Shown here one piece after another: positions 20,481 through 30,170 of a DNA stretch of 64,000 bases. How positions within the stretch are numbered: position 1 is the stretch's first letter; every line of letters begins with the position of its first letter. Source of the stretch: Duncaniella sp. (GTDB lineage Bacteria > Bacteroidota > Bacteroidia > Bacteroidales > Muribaculaceae). The position numbers and the translations under genes were made by a program. A model generated the notes under the pieces. The model searched no databases and had not been told where the DNA came from. It saw only the letters and a list, made by a program, of their open reading frames with translations. Location of the stretch: contig JAMPEV010000001.1 of the NCBI GenBank assembly GCA_023664955.1, positions 259,899 through 323,898 on the forward strand, in the 5' to 3' direction.

Positions 20481-22928
20481 ATGAAACGCAGTAGATTTCT
20501 AAAGATTTTCGCAGTTACGATGCTGTCACTTTCTACACAGACGCAAGCTGCTGATTTGTTTTCCTACTCAACCCCCGACGGTAAGTCTGGCCTTCGTTTG
20601 GCATGGCGTGCCGATGAAAGGTCTGAATGGCAACCTTTAGGTGAGAATTTCAACTTTTTATCCAGCGACTTTGGACCATGGGGAAGTTACAAACTCATGT
20701 ATTCTCCCAAGCTGTTCATCAATGCGGCTGATTCGCTATGGACTTGTGTGTTTGAAGCTTCAGCTAAGGGAGATGTAGTTTCCGTTGCCACCTCAAGGGA
20801 TCTCCAGAAATGGTATCCACAGCGCTATTTTGCTAGCACCTCTGACTTACCTCGCGATATGCGTGCTGCCGTGGCTATTACTCCCGATTCCATGATAATT
20901 AATGGCACAATGATGAAGGGGTATCGCCAGCCAATCGACATGATGACTGTCAATCGACTTCAAAAATTTGTTGCTGATAGAAAGGAACGTGCTGAACGAT
21001 TCTCTCAACATACAAAAGATGACCCCACACGTTTTGCAAATTTGAAAAACGTTACCTTCTCTGCCACTGCTGAGCCGTCAAAGTCTAAACAGATTTCCGA
21101 CAAACTTATCGGAATTTTCTTTGAAGATATAAATTATGCAGCTGATGGCGGTCTCTACGGCGAATTGCTTCAGAACCGTGATTTTGAATATACACCAAGT
21201 GACCGAAAAAATGACCCGGCATGGAATGCAACACACTCTTGGAGCAATATGGGTGACGGCTCGTTCGTTATTTCCACTGAGGATCCTATCCACCCTAATA
21301 ATCCTCATTATGGCGTGGTTAACGGGGCTGTAACGCTTTCGAACACGGGTTATGATGGTATAACCATAAAAAAGGGAGATAAATACCGTGTATCGTTAGC
21401 TTTTCGCAGTTTAACCCCCGCCAATCTTACTGTGACCCTATCCACCCCGGATGGAAAAGTTATAGGTAAGTCGATGATAAAAGTGAAAGGAAATGGTGAA
21501 TGGACTAAATATTCCACAGTCATAAAGGCGGCAAATTCAGCGTCAGACGCGGTATTTAGTGTAATTTTCCCTAAGGGTACAGATGCTTCAGTTGATATGA
21601 TATCACTTTTCCCGGTGAATACGTTCAAAGGTCGTGAAAATGGTATGCGTCTTGATCTTGCACAGACACTTGCTGACATGAAGCCTCGATTTGTTCGCTT
21701 CCCGGGCGGTTGCGTGGCCCATGGCAACGGCATTGACAATATATACGACTGGAAGGGTTCTATCGGACCTCTCGAAGCCCGGAAGCCACTTCGAAATATA
21801 TGGAACTATCATCAGACACGCGGACTCGGCTATCATGAATATTTCCAGTTCTGCGAGGACCTTGGTGCTGAGCCTTTACCTGTGCTTGCTGCAGGTGTGC
21901 CGTGTCAGAACTCAGGACTGCCTGCTCATCATTCCCATGATGCATTGACCACCTACGGTCAGCAATGTGGTATCCCCATGGAGGAAATGGATGCCTACGT
22001 GCGGGATGTTCTCGACCTTATTGAGTATGCAAATGGTGATGTCACCACAACTTGGGGTGCGAAACGTGCTGAAGCCGGTCATCCTGAGCCCTTTAATCTT
22101 AAATACATCGGAATTGGCAATGAGGATTTAATATCAGAAGTATTTGTGCCGCGATTCAAAATGATTTATGATTCAGTGTGTGCCCATTATCCTGAGATAA
22201 TCGTCGTTGGTACTGTCGGTCCTTTCTATGAAGGTGCTGACTACGATGCAGGATGGGAACTTGCTGAGAAACTCAATATTCCGATGGTCGACGAGCATTA
22301 TTATGTTGACCCGGCATGGATGATACATAATCAAGACTATTATGATAATTATCGTCGCAATGCCACCAAGGTGTATCTAGGGGAATATGCCGCGCACCTT
22401 CCCGGACGTCCCAATAATATGGAAACAGCTCTCGCTGAGGCTTTGTATCTGACCTCAGTCGAACGTAATGCTGATGTAGTTGAAATGACTTCCTACGCTC
22501 CGCTTCTTGCGAAAAAGGGTAACACTCAGTGGCGTCCCGACTTGATCTATTTCACTAACGATTCAGTAATGACTACCACTGATTATCAGGTTCAGAAACT
22601 TTATGGAAATAACTCAGGCACTCGTTACATTCCCGCTCCGCTTAAGGTCAATAGCTCAGATATGAATGTCGTTAACCGTATCGGAATGTCTGTGGTGGTT
22701 GATGAGAATGCTGGTGAATACATAGTGAAACTCGTCAACCTTCTTCCTGTTGAGGCTTCAGGCGTCATTGATCTTACACCCCTTGGCGTGAATGTAAAGC
22801 AAGTCACCGGACAAATTCTCACAGGCTCACCAGCCGACACACACTCTCTTCCAACAACCACAGCGGTTACTCTTCCCTCTGTTACCCTTCCGCCTTACTC
22901 ATTCATCCTCTTTAGGGTGAAGGCTTGA
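20481..22928 (+). CDS. GH51 alpha-L-arabinofuranosidase with an extra N-terminal domain
   Basis: This 815-residue secreted enzyme has a signal peptide at about 1-23 (TQTQA). The GH51 module starts near residue 205 (KLIGIFFEDINYAADGGLYGEL), includes a jelly-roll insert, and carries acid/base Glu548 in YIGIGNEDL and nucleophile Glu635 in YLGEYAAH. The C-terminal beta domain ends with PPYSFILFRVKA. Residues about 25-190 are an additional region containing YSPKLFINAADSLW and SRDLQKWYPQRYF, which resembles blades of a GH43-like propeller but is too short to be complete. The enzyme would release arabinose from arabinan side chains of pectin, feeding the ara genes at 31-37 kb. It has its own terminator at 22955-22994. 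Confidence 0.92.
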   Translation: MKRSRFLKIFAVTMLSLSTQTQAADLFSYSTPDGKSGLRLAWRADERSEWQPLGENFNFLSSDFGPWGSYKLMYSPKLFINAADSLWTCVFEASAKGDVVSVATSRDLQKWYPQRYFASTSDLPRDMRAAVAITPDSMIINGTMMKGYRQPIDMMTVNRLQKFVADRKERAERFSQHTKDDPTRFANLKNVTFSATAEPSKSKQISDKLIGIFFEDINYAADGGLYGELLQNRDFEYTPSDRKNDPAWNATHSWSNMGDGSFVISTEDPIHPNNPHYGVVNGAVTLSNTGYDGITIKKGDKYRVSLAFRSLTPANLTVTLSTPDGKVIGKSMIKVKGNGEWTKYSTVIKAANSASDAVFSVIFPKGTDASVDMISLFPVNTFKGRENGMRLDLAQTLADMKPRFVRFPGGCVAHGNGIDNIYDWKGSIGPLEARKPLRNIWNYHQTRGLGYHEYFQFCEDLGAEPLPVLAAGVPCQNSGLPAHHSHDALTTYGQQCGIPMEEMDAYVRDVLDLIEYANGDVTTTWGAKRAEAGHPEPFNLKYIGIGNEDLISEVFVPRFKMIYDSVCAHYPEIIVVGTVGPFYEGADYDAGWELAEKLNIPMVDEHYYVDPAWMIHNQDYYDNYRRNATKVYLGEYAAHLPGRPNNMETALAEALYLTSVERNADVVEMTSYAPLLAKKGNTQWRPDLIYFTNDSVMTTTDYQVQKLYGNNSGTRYIPAPLKVNSSDMNVVNRIGMSVVVDENAGEYIVKLVNLLPVEASGVIDLTPLGVNVKQVTGQILTGSPADTHSLPTTTAVTLPSVTLPPYSFILFRVKA

Positions 22929-22954
22929 ACAGATTACTGTGTCAATTATCACTA

Positions 22955-22994
22955 AAAAACGGGATGTGGATTTAGTTCCGCATCCCGTTTTTTA
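22955..22994. terminator. Bidirectional terminator between GH51 and nhaD
   Basis: A stem of AAAAAACGGGATG with CATCCCGTTTTT-type complement gives T-runs on both strands. It separates the convergent GH51 (plus) and nhaD (minus) genes. Confidence 0.85.
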
Positions 22995-23022
22995 ATATAG
23001 TTAATTTGAGTTACTTTCGGAC

Positions 23023-24312
23023 TTATAAGAATAGCATATGCTCAATCGCATAAACGGCGATACCTGCGAGATATCCGAGGAATGCAATCCATGTGAATTT
23101 CTTGAGATACCAGCCAAAGCTGATTTTCTCCAATCCCATCACCACAACACCGGCTGCAGAACCGATAATAAGCATCGAGCCACCGACACCGGCACAGTAA
23201 GCAAGAAGCTGCCAGAACAGTCCGTCGGCTGCAAAGTCGCCGGTTGCTGCAATCGGGTACATTTCCATACATCCTGCAACTAAAGGCACATTGTCAACGA
23301 TACTTGAAACGACACCGATGATACCGGTTACGAGGTAATGGTTACCGTCTGATGCCTCATTAAGCCACTGGCCGAATGCAGTGAGGACTCCTGTTTCCTG
23401 AAGAGTGGCAACAGCAAGGAGAATGCCGAGGAAGAAGAGTATGGTGGCCATGTCAATCTTAGAGAGGAGTGTGGTGACTTTTAAATGGCTCTGTTCGCAG
23501 AAGATGGCGTTGCGGTTGCAACGGAATTCGCTCACAAGCCATAGAACCCCAAGTGCTAATAAGATTCCCATGAATGGTGGTAGACCGGTGAGAATGCGGA
23601 ATATAGGTACGAAAATCAAGCCTCCGACACCGATGCATAGTATAAGATTGCGGTCCGGATTGAGTTTTGCAACTGAAGCTTCATTTCCATCCTCTGCCGG
23701 AGTGATGCTACCCTTGAGATACAAAGAACAAAGAAGAGCGGAAACAGCAACTGAAATAATTGAGGGAAGAATGAGTTGTGAGATAACACCGCCGGTTGTA
23801 ATCATTCCCTTAATCCAGAGCATGATAGTGGTAACGTCGCCGATTGGTGAAAATGCGCCGCCGGCATTAGCTGCGATAATAATCATGCCGCCAAATATCA
23901 TACGATCCTTATGGTCAGCTACGAGTTTACGGAGCACCATAATCATCACGATACTTGTGGTGAGATTGTCGAGGATGGCTGAGAGTATAAAAGCCATGGC
24001 AGTGATGCGCCAAAGGAGTTTACGTTTACTTGTTGTAGCGAGGGCGTCGTGAACGAAATAGAATCCTCCGTTAGCGTCAACGATTTCCACAATGGTCATA
24101 GCGCCCATGAGGAAGAAAAGAATTTCACACGTTTCACCAAGATGGTGGAGCAGTCGGCCCGAAGTATCACCTTCGGGGAATCCGCATGCATAAAGAGTCC
24201 AGCACACAACACACATGAGCAGTGCGGGCACTGCCTTGTTAATCTTCAGTACGCTTTCGAGAGCGATACAGAGATAACCTAAGATGAAAAAAGTTACAAT
24301 AGCTGTTACCAT
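23023..24312 (-). CDS. nhaD: Na+/H+ antiporter, NhaD type
   Basis: This 429-residue protein has 10-12 hydrophobic segments and belongs to the ion transporter superfamily. Characteristic stretches are LFFLMGAMTIVEIVDANGGF, LSAILDNLTTSIVMIMVLRK, NAGGAFSPIGDVTTIMLW and SSIVDNVPLVAGCMEMYP. The two NLTT/DNVP hairpin regions are the expected ion-binding sites. It would expel Na+ in exchange for protons, or the reverse, and so couple to the sodium pumped by the decarboxylase encoded at 26-30 kb. It appears monocistronic. A GAACTTTGC-like -7 sequence lies about 105 nt upstream. Confidence 0.92.
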   Translation of the reverse strand: MVTAIVTFFILGYLCIALESVLKINKAVPALLMCVVCWTLYACGFPEGDTSGRLLHHLGETCEILFFLMGAMTIVEIVDANGGFYFVHDALATTSKRKLLWRITAMAFILSAILDNLTTSIVMIMVLRKLVADHKDRMIFGGMIIIAANAGGAFSPIGDVTTIMLWIKGMITTGGVISQLILPSIISVAVSALLCSLYLKGSITPAEDGNEASVAKLNPDRNLILCIGVGGLIFVPIFRILTGLPPFMGILLALGVLWLVSEFRCNRNAIFCEQSHLKVTTLLSKIDMATILFFLGILLAVATLQETGVLTAFGQWLNEASDGNHYLVTGIIGVVSSIVDNVPLVAGCMEMYPIAATGDFAADGLFWQLLAYCAGVGGSMLIIGSAAGVVVMGLEKISFGWYLKKFTWIAFLGYLAGIAVYAIEHMLFL

Positions 24313-24455
24313 CGCAATTTAGATTTTCATGGTTAATGATTAGTATTTTATTTGTTTTATTTCCGCAGGAATGAAACATGATGAAGCTACACAGGGTTAC
24401 GCAGTGTGCTTATTAGTGTGCAAAGTTCGTAAATAATCAGCTAACGCACAAATTA

Positions 24456-25229
24456 TTAATAATGAAAAAAATCTTTAATTATTAGACTTGCAAGTCGAAT
24501 TCCAAATATTGATGTTATATGCATCATCGAACCATTAACTGACACTTTGTTGAATCTCATTGCTCCGGAGTTGTCGCATAGCATAGCTGAGTCCTCGTGA
24601 TTTTTAATTAGCTCGTCGGAATACACGCACATGAATTTTTTCTTCGGGAAAGTTTCGGATTTCTTGAATTTTCTACGAAGTGCTGCGGCTAATGGACATC
24701 CTTTTACCTTCCAAAATTCAGCCACTGAAATGCGTGACGGATCGAGCTTCAGGGCTGCTCCCATAGATGAGAAAAATTTCACCGGATGCTCTGACTTCGA
24801 TGTGGCTGCCATGGCGTCGGTGGCACTCAGGATTAGCAATGCTTTGTCTGTCAATGAATCTATGGCGTCAACTATAAAATCGTAATTTTCAAGATTGTAT
24901 TCATGGGCAGTTTTGGCGGTATAATAGCCGTGAATTGCGGTGATGTTGGCTTCAGGGTTAATCTCGAGGAGATGACGGCGCATTGCGTCAACTTTAATTT
25001 CGCCCACAGTTAGGGCAGTAGCCGGGAGTTGACGATTGATATTAGATACTGCGACGCGGTCGGCATCTACAAGTGTGATATTTGTGAATCCGGTTCTGAC
25101 AAGGGTTTCAGCGGTCCAACTACCCACACCGCCAACGCCGAAGATAATCACTTTCTTTTTCTCGAATTCTTCAAGACGCGCAGTGCCGGTGAGGAGTGCA
25201 GTGCGATTGAAAACTTCACACCTTTTCAT
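24456..25229 (-). CDS. tcdA: tRNA threonylcarbamoyladenosine dehydratase (TcdA/CsdL, ThiF fold)
   Basis: This is a ThiF/MoeB/E1-like ATP-dependent enzyme that cyclises t6A37 in ANN-decoding tRNAs. The nucleotide-binding motif FGVGGVGSWTAETLVRTG and the VDADRVAVSNINRQLPA block are intact. FSSMGAALKLDPSRISVAEF matches the TcdA subgroup rather than MoeB. I chose the ATG at 25229 (MKRCEVF); ATGs at 25232 and 25271 are alternatives. With this start the gene overlaps the end of the upstream 130-aa gene by 14 nt, which suggests translational coupling. The length of about 257 residues is normal. Confidence 0.9.
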   Translation of the reverse strand: MKRCEVFNRTALLTGTARLEEFEKKKVIIFGVGGVGSWTAETLVRTGFTNITLVDADRVAVSNINRQLPATALTVGEIKVDAMRRHLLEINPEANITAIHGYYTAKTAHEYNLENYDFIVDAIDSLTDKALLILSATDAMAATSKSEHPVKFFSSMGAALKLDPSRISVAEFWKVKGCPLAAALRRKFKKSETFPKKKFMCVYSDELIKNHEDSAMLCDNSGAMRFNKVSVNGSMMHITSIFGIRLASLIIKDFFHY

Positions 25230-25608
25230 CATACAGTACAAGGTCTTTGAAACTGGACTTTGAACGTTCAAACAATCGAGCTTTCAGGCGTGACCAGAAA
25301 GATGGTTGCGACATTCGGATGTGAACGTGGACGTTTGAGTTATTTTTGTTTAAAAACAGAATAGAGGAATGAAGCACAATGGCGATATAATTGTGAAATT
25401 CCAGAATTCCGTGAATCCTATTGAGCGGAATCACAGCGAAAGGCGATTTGGGGTCAACGCTTCCGATAAAGAGCTCATTTTCATCGATTACGATGCCATG
25501 GTTCTCAAATGCGTAATCAAAAAGCAGGGGAATGTTTAGTTCGTCCACCGATTTAGGGGGATGATTATATTGCCTGTAAATTTTGTCGATGACTTTTTTT
25601 GTTAGCAT
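25216..25608 (-). CDS. Conserved-looking 130-residue protein of unknown function
   Basis: I do not recognise this protein. It is soluble in character, with no signal peptide or clear transmembrane helix. The central region (FIGSVDPKSPFAVIPLNRIHGILEFHN) alternates hydrophobic and polar residues as in a small beta-rich fold, and the C-terminus is basic. The frame has codon usage like its neighbours and ends 14 nt inside the tcdA gene, so the two are probably co-translated. That arrangement supports it being real and hints at a link with tRNA modification, but this is only inference from position. Confidence 0.7.
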   Translation of the reverse strand: MLTKKVIDKIYRQYNHPPKSVDELNIPLLFDYAFENHGIVIDENELFIGSVDPKSPFAVIPLNRIHGILEFHNYIAIVLHSSILFLNKNNSNVHVHIRMSQPSFWSRLKARLFERSKSSFKDLVLYDEKV

Positions 25609-25994
25609 TTCTTTCTCTTGTTTTGTGTGACAGCGGTAAGAAGAACGTAATAAGCTCTATTCACTGAGACGTGAGGAGTATGGAATTAAGATGGTAAATC
25701 CTATATTTTCATGTAACGATTCTGTTAACTATTGTTGCGTTTAAAATCGTTTCTATTTCTAAAACAATTGTAAAAGTGAGACTGTTCGCAGATTTTCGTT
25801 AAAAATAGGACTATTGTGGGAAGCTTTTTTATATTTTAGGAATAAATTGCTGAGGGCTACTATTGTGCAAAGGTGGGAGAAAGAAAAAATTAACACACAT
25901 GGGCTTTAAGATGTCACAGACACGCTCGTGCCCCTGTGTGTTAATTTTATTAAATTAAAGTAGGAATTAAGAACGTAAATACCATTACGGGTTG
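25609..25994. other. Intergenic region with a long terminator hairpin
   Basis: About 386 bp lie between the 130-aa gene start and the mmdB stop. Apart from the hairpin at 25886-25948 I see no gene, RNA or good promoter. A weak CACCTTTG-like minus-strand element lies at 25869-25876. Confidence 0.5.
25886..25948 (-). terminator. Terminator of the methylmalonyl-CoA decarboxylase operon
   Basis: A perfect 14-bp stem (25886-25899 with 25935-25948) encloses a 35-nt loop that can form an inner GGG/CCC hairpin. A-rich and T-rich edges would give U-rich tails. It is placed downstream of mmdB on the minus strand. Confidence 0.65.
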
Positions 25995-27152
25995 CTATGC
26001 AAGGAAGCCGAGGAGTACACCGGCAGCTACGGCAGAACCAATCACACCGGCCACGTTCGGACCCATTGCGTGCATCAACAGATAGTTGCTGGGGTCGTAT
26101 TCGAGACCTAGGTTGTTGGAAATACGTGCTGACATCGGCACTGCTGACACACCTGCATTACCAATAAGCGGGTTGATTTTCTTTGACTGCGGTAACACGA
26201 GGTTGAAGAGTTTCACGAAGAGTACGCCACTTGAAGAGGCTATGATGAATGCCATGAAGCCGAGAAGGAAGATACGGATAGTATCGGCTGTGAGGAATTC
26301 TGAGGCTTGTGTTGAAGCTCCCACTGTCATGCCAAGGAGGATAGTGACAATGTCAGTGAGCGCGTTGCTGGCAGTCTTGGCAAGACGGTTGGTCACGCCA
26401 CATTCGCGCAGGAGGTTACCGAAGAAAAGCATACCGAGCAAGGGGATACCTGAGGGAACCACGAAGCAGGTAAGAATCATACCCACGATGGGGAAAATAA
26501 TCTTTTCGTTCTGAGAGACGGCGCGAGCGGGTTTCATCTTGATGAGGCGTTCCTTCTTGGTGGTGAAGAGACGCATAATCGGCGGCTGGATTACGGGGAC
26601 AAGGGCCATGTAAGAGTAGGCTGACACGGCGATTGCACCCATAAGGTTAGGTGCCAATTTTGATGAAAGGAAGATAGCAGTAGGACCATCAGCTCCACCG
26701 ATAATTGCGATTGCACCAGCCTGGTCAGGAGCGAAGCCAAGAAGAAGAGCCACCATATAAGCGCCGAAGATACCAAACTGTGCGGCTGCGCCGATAAGCA
26801 TGAGCTTAGGATTGGCGATGAGAGCCGAGAAATCTGTCATGGCACCGATGCCGAGGAAAATCAACGGGGGATACCATCCGGCACTCACACCATTATAGAG
26901 GATGTTGAGCACAGAGCCTTCTTCATATATACCGATTTCAAGACCGGCAGTGGTGTTGAAGGGGATGTTACCAATCAATATACCGAAGCCAATGGGGACG
27001 AGGAGCATGGGCTCGAAATTCTTCTTTATGGCAAGCCAAATGAAGAATAGGCCCACGCACAGCATCACGAGATGCTCCCATGTGGCGTTATAAAAACCTG
27101 TCAGATGCCAAAATTCCTGAAGGTTTTGCATTAGAAAGTCGCTAAATGACAT
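25995..27152 (-). CDS. mmdB: Sodium ion-translocating decarboxylase, beta subunit (MmdB/OadB)
   Basis: This 385-residue integral membrane protein is the Na+ channel and carboxybiotin decarboxylase subunit of the methylmalonyl-CoA decarboxylase pump. The family core is clear: GADGPTAIFLSSKLAPNLMG, PPIMRLFTTKKERLIKM, a VGASTQASEFL segment, and the C-terminal GNAGVSAVPMSARISNN followed by NYLLMHAMGPNVAGVIGSA. The aspartate in GGADGPT is the expected Na+-coupling residue. It is the last gene of the mce-mmdA-OadG-mmdC-mmdB operon, 14 bp after mmdC. Confidence 0.96.
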   Translation of the reverse strand: MSFSDFLMQNLQEFWHLTGFYNATWEHLVMLCVGLFFIWLAIKKNFEPMLLVPIGFGILIGNIPFNTTAGLEIGIYEEGSVLNILYNGVSAGWYPPLIFLGIGAMTDFSALIANPKLMLIGAAAQFGIFGAYMVALLLGFAPDQAGAIAIIGGADGPTAIFLSSKLAPNLMGAIAVSAYSYMALVPVIQPPIMRLFTTKKERLIKMKPARAVSQNEKIIFPIVGMILTCFVVPSGIPLLGMLFFGNLLRECGVTNRLAKTASNALTDIVTILLGMTVGASTQASEFLTADTIRIFLLGFMAFIIASSSGVLFVKLFNLVLPQSKKINPLIGNAGVSAVPMSARISNNLGLEYDPSNYLLMHAMGPNVAGVIGSAVAAGVLLGFLA

Positions 27153-27166
27153 AGTGGTAAGATTTC

Positions 27167-27607
27167 TTATTCAAGTGTAATGAGAACAGCACCTTCGAGC
27201 ACAGAGTCACCGGGAGAAACGGCAATAGATGCCACTTTACCATCGTGGCCGGCATGGATGGCATTTTCCATCTTCATTGCTTCGAGCATTACTACGGTGT
27301 CGGAAGCTTTCACTGTGTCGCCAACTTTCACGGGAATTTGCATTACCACGCCGGGGAGCGGAGCTTTCACTGTGATGCCGGCTGCGCTCACCTGGGGCTT
27401 AGAAATTACCTTTGCTCCGCTTTCAGTGCGCGGGGCGGCTGAAGGACGGGGTGCTGACACTATGTTGACGGGCTTTTCGGTTTTTTCGAGCTGTACTTTA
27501 TAAGGTACACCGTTTACCTCCACCTGGGCGAGATTGTTGTCGATATCGCCGATCTTCACCGAATAGAGGTTACCGTTAATTCTATATTTATATTCTTTCA
27601 TTTTCAT
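27167..27607 (-). CDS. mmdC: Biotin carboxyl carrier subunit of the decarboxylase (MmdC)
   Basis: This 146-residue biotinyl carrier has an N-terminal beta-rich segment (1-45), a flexible Ala/Pro-rich linker (about 48-78), and a biotinyl/lipoyl domain from 79. The attachment motif EAMKMENAI places biotin on Lys112. It shuttles the carboxyl group from the MmdA carboxyltransferase to the membrane subunit MmdB. It is tightly packed between the OadG-like gene (24-bp gap) and mmdB (14 bp). A second ATG two codons in (27601) is equally possible as start. Confidence 0.95.
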   Translation of the reverse strand: MKMKEYKYRINGNLYSVKIGDIDNNLAQVEVNGVPYKVQLEKTEKPVNIVSAPRPSAAPRTESGAKVISKPQVSAAGITVKAPLPGVVMQIPVKVGDTVKASDTVVMLEAMKMENAIHAGHDGKVASIAVSPGDSVLEGAVLITLE

Positions 27608-27631
27608 GATTATTAAGGGGTTGAAGTGGGT

Positions 27632-28555
27632 TTAACGACGTGGAATTTCGCGAAGGCCGTAAATCTTTGAACTCCAAGGTGAGTAAGCCTTACGCACTTT
27701 GTTGATGGTGAGGACGGCCGCTTCCCGGTCGTGGGCATCAAGATGCTCGGCGAGGGCTGCGGCGATTGCGGCAATAACTTCGCCGGAATCTTGCTCTTTG
27801 TGGTGATCCTCTACATTGTCATCTTCGGCAAGAGCTTTGATTTTGCGCTTGCGTGAAATGCTTGCCCCGATGTTGTTGATAATCTTGAAGCAGATTGCGA
27901 GTATTAGAAGGGCTGCGAAAACGATGCACATTGCCATTATGGCCATACCGAAGCCGTGCTCATCCTGCTCGGCAAACATCTCCACCTTATTATTAGTGCT
28001 CTTGATGATATTGTTGCTTGAGGGAGTGATGTATAGTTCGTCGGAACCATCGCGGACTTCCCAGGCATCGGCATTTCCTATTCCACCCTCACCATCCACC
28101 TTGCGGGCGTATGACTGACCGGGTTTCAAAGTACCGGGAATCATGATTTCATCGATAAGGCTGATACCGTTGGCATCGTAGATTGCCACATAGTTGTCTT
28201 GCCCTGGTACAAAGGTGAAATTCATGTGGAATGTACCCTTGTTTGGCTCTCCATCAGCCCAGAAGATTACGTGTTGACGAGATGGAATCTCTGTGTTCAC
28301 GTCGCCTAAGGGCACGGGATAGAGCTTTTTATTTGTGCTGTCGTTGGTGAGGTAGACGCTTGAAATCTCCAGAGGCGCGAATGTGGAGTTGAAGAGCTCC
28401 ACCCAGGCGGAGTATTTCCCGAAGTCATCTACGACACTTGAAGAGTCGTTTTCGATCATCACCTCGTTGATGCGAAGACCGCGGCGACCCTGTGCCGAGA
28501 TGGCTACAAAGCACGTCAGTGTCACCACTAACAGTGTCAGAAGTCTCTTTTTCAT
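27632..28555 (-). CDS. OadG/MmdD-like membrane subunit fused to a periplasmic lamin-tail domain
   Basis: This 307-residue protein has a signal peptide (about 1-21, AISAQ) and a lamin-tail domain (about 26-140) marked by LRINEVMIENDSSSVVDDFG and YSAWVELFNST. One transmembrane helix follows at about 204-226, then a cytoplasmic tail ending in INKVRKAYSPWSSKIYGLRE, which matches the C-terminus of Bacteroidetes OadG proteins. In the classical enzyme the gamma/delta subunit is a small single-helix protein that holds the complex together. Here the same role is inferred, with an added extracytoplasmic immunoglobulin-like domain of unknown purpose. It lies between mmdA and mmdC. Confidence 0.85.
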   Translation of the reverse strand: MKKRLLTLLVVTLTCFVAISAQGRRGLRINEVMIENDSSSVVDDFGKYSAWVELFNSTFAPLEISSVYLTNDSTNKKLYPVPLGDVNTEIPSRQHVIFWADGEPNKGTFHMNFTFVPGQDNYVAIYDANGISLIDEIMIPGTLKPGQSYARKVDGEGGIGNADAWEVRDGSDELYITPSSNNIIKSTNNKVEMFAEQDEHGFGMAIMAMCIVFAALLILAICFKIINNIGASISRKRKIKALAEDDNVEDHHKEQDSGEVIAAIAAALAEHLDAHDREAAVLTINKVRKAYSPWSSKIYGLREIPRR

Positions 28556-28577
28556 ATTTAATGGCTTGGATTAAATG

Positions 28578-30131
28578 TTAGAGAGGTATATTGCCATGTT
28601 TCTTGGCGGGATTTGTCACCTTCTTAGTGGCGAGCTGCTGGAGGGCGCGGATTACGCGGAAGCGTGTGTTACGCGGTTCGATTACATCGTCGATGTAGCC
28701 GTAGCGAGCTGCGTTGTAAGGATTGCAGAAAAGCTTGTTGTATTCGTCTTCCTTCTCCTTAAGCACCTTGGCGGGATCTTCGGCAGCTTTGGCTTCCTTA
28801 GCGTAGAGCACTTCAACAGCTCCTGCACCACCCATAACTGCGATTTCAGCAGTAGGCCAAGCATAGTTCATGTCACCGCGGAGTTGCTTGCATGACATCA
28901 CAATGTGGCTACCACCGTAGCTCTTGCGCAGAGTTACTGTGACTTTGGGCACTGTGGCTTCTCCGTAGGCGTATAGGAGCTTGGCACCGTGGAGGATTAC
29001 GCCGTTATACTCTTGACCTGTACCGGGAAGGAATCCTGGTACGTCGACGAGGGTTACCAAAGGAATGTTGAATGCGTCGCAGAAGCGGACGAATCGTGCT
29101 CCCTTGCGTGATGCGTTGCTATCGAGTACGCCGGCAAGGAATTTCGGCTGGTTGGCTACCACACCTACAGCCTGGCCGTTGAAACGGGCGAATCCGATGA
29201 TGATATTCTTTGCGTATTCGCGCTGGATTTCAAGGAATTCGCCGTTGTCTACAATTGCGCCGATTACCTCATACATGTCGTAGGGGCGGTTGGCTGAGTC
29301 AGGGATAATCTCGTTGAGTGAGTCCTCAAGGCGGTCGATCGGGTCGTTACATTCTACCAGTGGGGGTTCTTCGAGGTTGTTCTGGGGAATGTAGCTGAAG
29401 AGCTTGCGGATAATCTTCAAAGTCTCTTCGCCATCCTCAGCTGCGAAGTGTGCCACACCGCTCTTCTGAGAGTGAACGGTAGCACCGCCGAGGGCTTCCT
29501 GGGTGACATCTTCGCCGGTCACAGTCTTTACGACCTTCGGACCTGTGAGGAACATGTAAGAAATACCCTTGGTCATGATGGTGAAGTCGGTGAGGGCGGG
29601 AGAATAAACCGCGCCGCCGGCACACGGGCCGAGGATGCCGGAAATCTGAGGGATTACGCCTGAAGCAAGGATGTTGCGCTGGAAAATTTCAGCATACCCT
29701 GCTAGTGCGTTGATGCCTTCCTGGATACGGGCACCACCTGAGTCGTTAAGACCTATAACGGGTGCGCCCATCTTCATGGCCATATCCATGATTTTGCAAA
29801 TCTTGAGGGCCATTGTCTCGCTCAAAGAACCACCGAATACGGTGAAATCCTGTGCGAAAATATATACGAGTCGACCGTCGATTGTGCCATAGCCGGTAAC
29901 GACGCCGTCGCCTAAATAGCTTTTCTTCTCCTGACCGAAGTTATGGCAGCGATGGCGCACAAACATGTCAATTTCTTCAAAAGAGCCCTCGTCGAGGAGC
30001 TGTGCAATGCGCTCGCGGGCTGTGTATTTGCCTCTTTCGTGTTGCTTCTGGATTGCTTTTTCGCCTCCACCTAAGCGGGCCTCCTCGCGCAAGGCGATGA
30101 GCTCTTTTACTTTTTCAAGCTGGTTACTCAT
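28578..30131 (-). CDS. mmdA: Methylmalonyl-CoA decarboxylase alpha subunit (carboxyltransferase)
   Basis: This 517-residue crotonase-fold carboxyltransferase transfers the carboxyl of methylmalonyl-CoA to biotin on MmdC. It has the two acyl-CoA carboxylase beta-type halves: the first with [34 protein letters not shown] and [20 protein letters not shown], and the second with [28 protein letters not shown] and [14 protein letters not shown]. Length and motifs match MmdA/PCCB. Its operon partners (mce upstream; OadG-like, mmdC and mmdB downstream) favour the decarboxylase over propionyl-CoA carboxylase. Confidence 0.95.
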   Translation of the reverse strand: MSNQLEKVKELIALREEARLGGGEKAIQKQHERGKYTARERIAQLLDEGSFEEIDMFVRHRCHNFGQEKKSYLGDGVVTGYGTIDGRLVYIFAQDFTVFGGSLSETMALKICKIMDMAMKMGAPVIGLNDSGGARIQEGINALAGYAEIFQRNILASGVIPQISGILGPCAGGAVYSPALTDFTIMTKGISYMFLTGPKVVKTVTGEDVTQEALGGATVHSQKSGVAHFAAEDGEETLKIIRKLFSYIPQNNLEEPPLVECNDPIDRLEDSLNEIIPDSANRPYDMYEVIGAIVDNGEFLEIQREYAKNIIIGFARFNGQAVGVVANQPKFLAGVLDSNASRKGARFVRFCDAFNIPLVTLVDVPGFLPGTGQEYNGVILHGAKLLYAYGEATVPKVTVTLRKSYGGSHIVMSCKQLRGDMNYAWPTAEIAVMGGAGAVEVLYAKEAKAAEDPAKVLKEKEDEYNKLFCNPYNAARYGYIDDVIEPRNTRFRVIRALQQLATKKVTNPAKKHGNIPL

Positions 30132-30170
30132 TTGGTTATTTATGGGTAGTGAGTGTATAAAAGTTCTTAA

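Noticed and set aside
23405..24052. 215-codon plus-strand ORF
   Set aside because: It is antisense to nhaD and its translation is low in complexity, with no recognisable domain.
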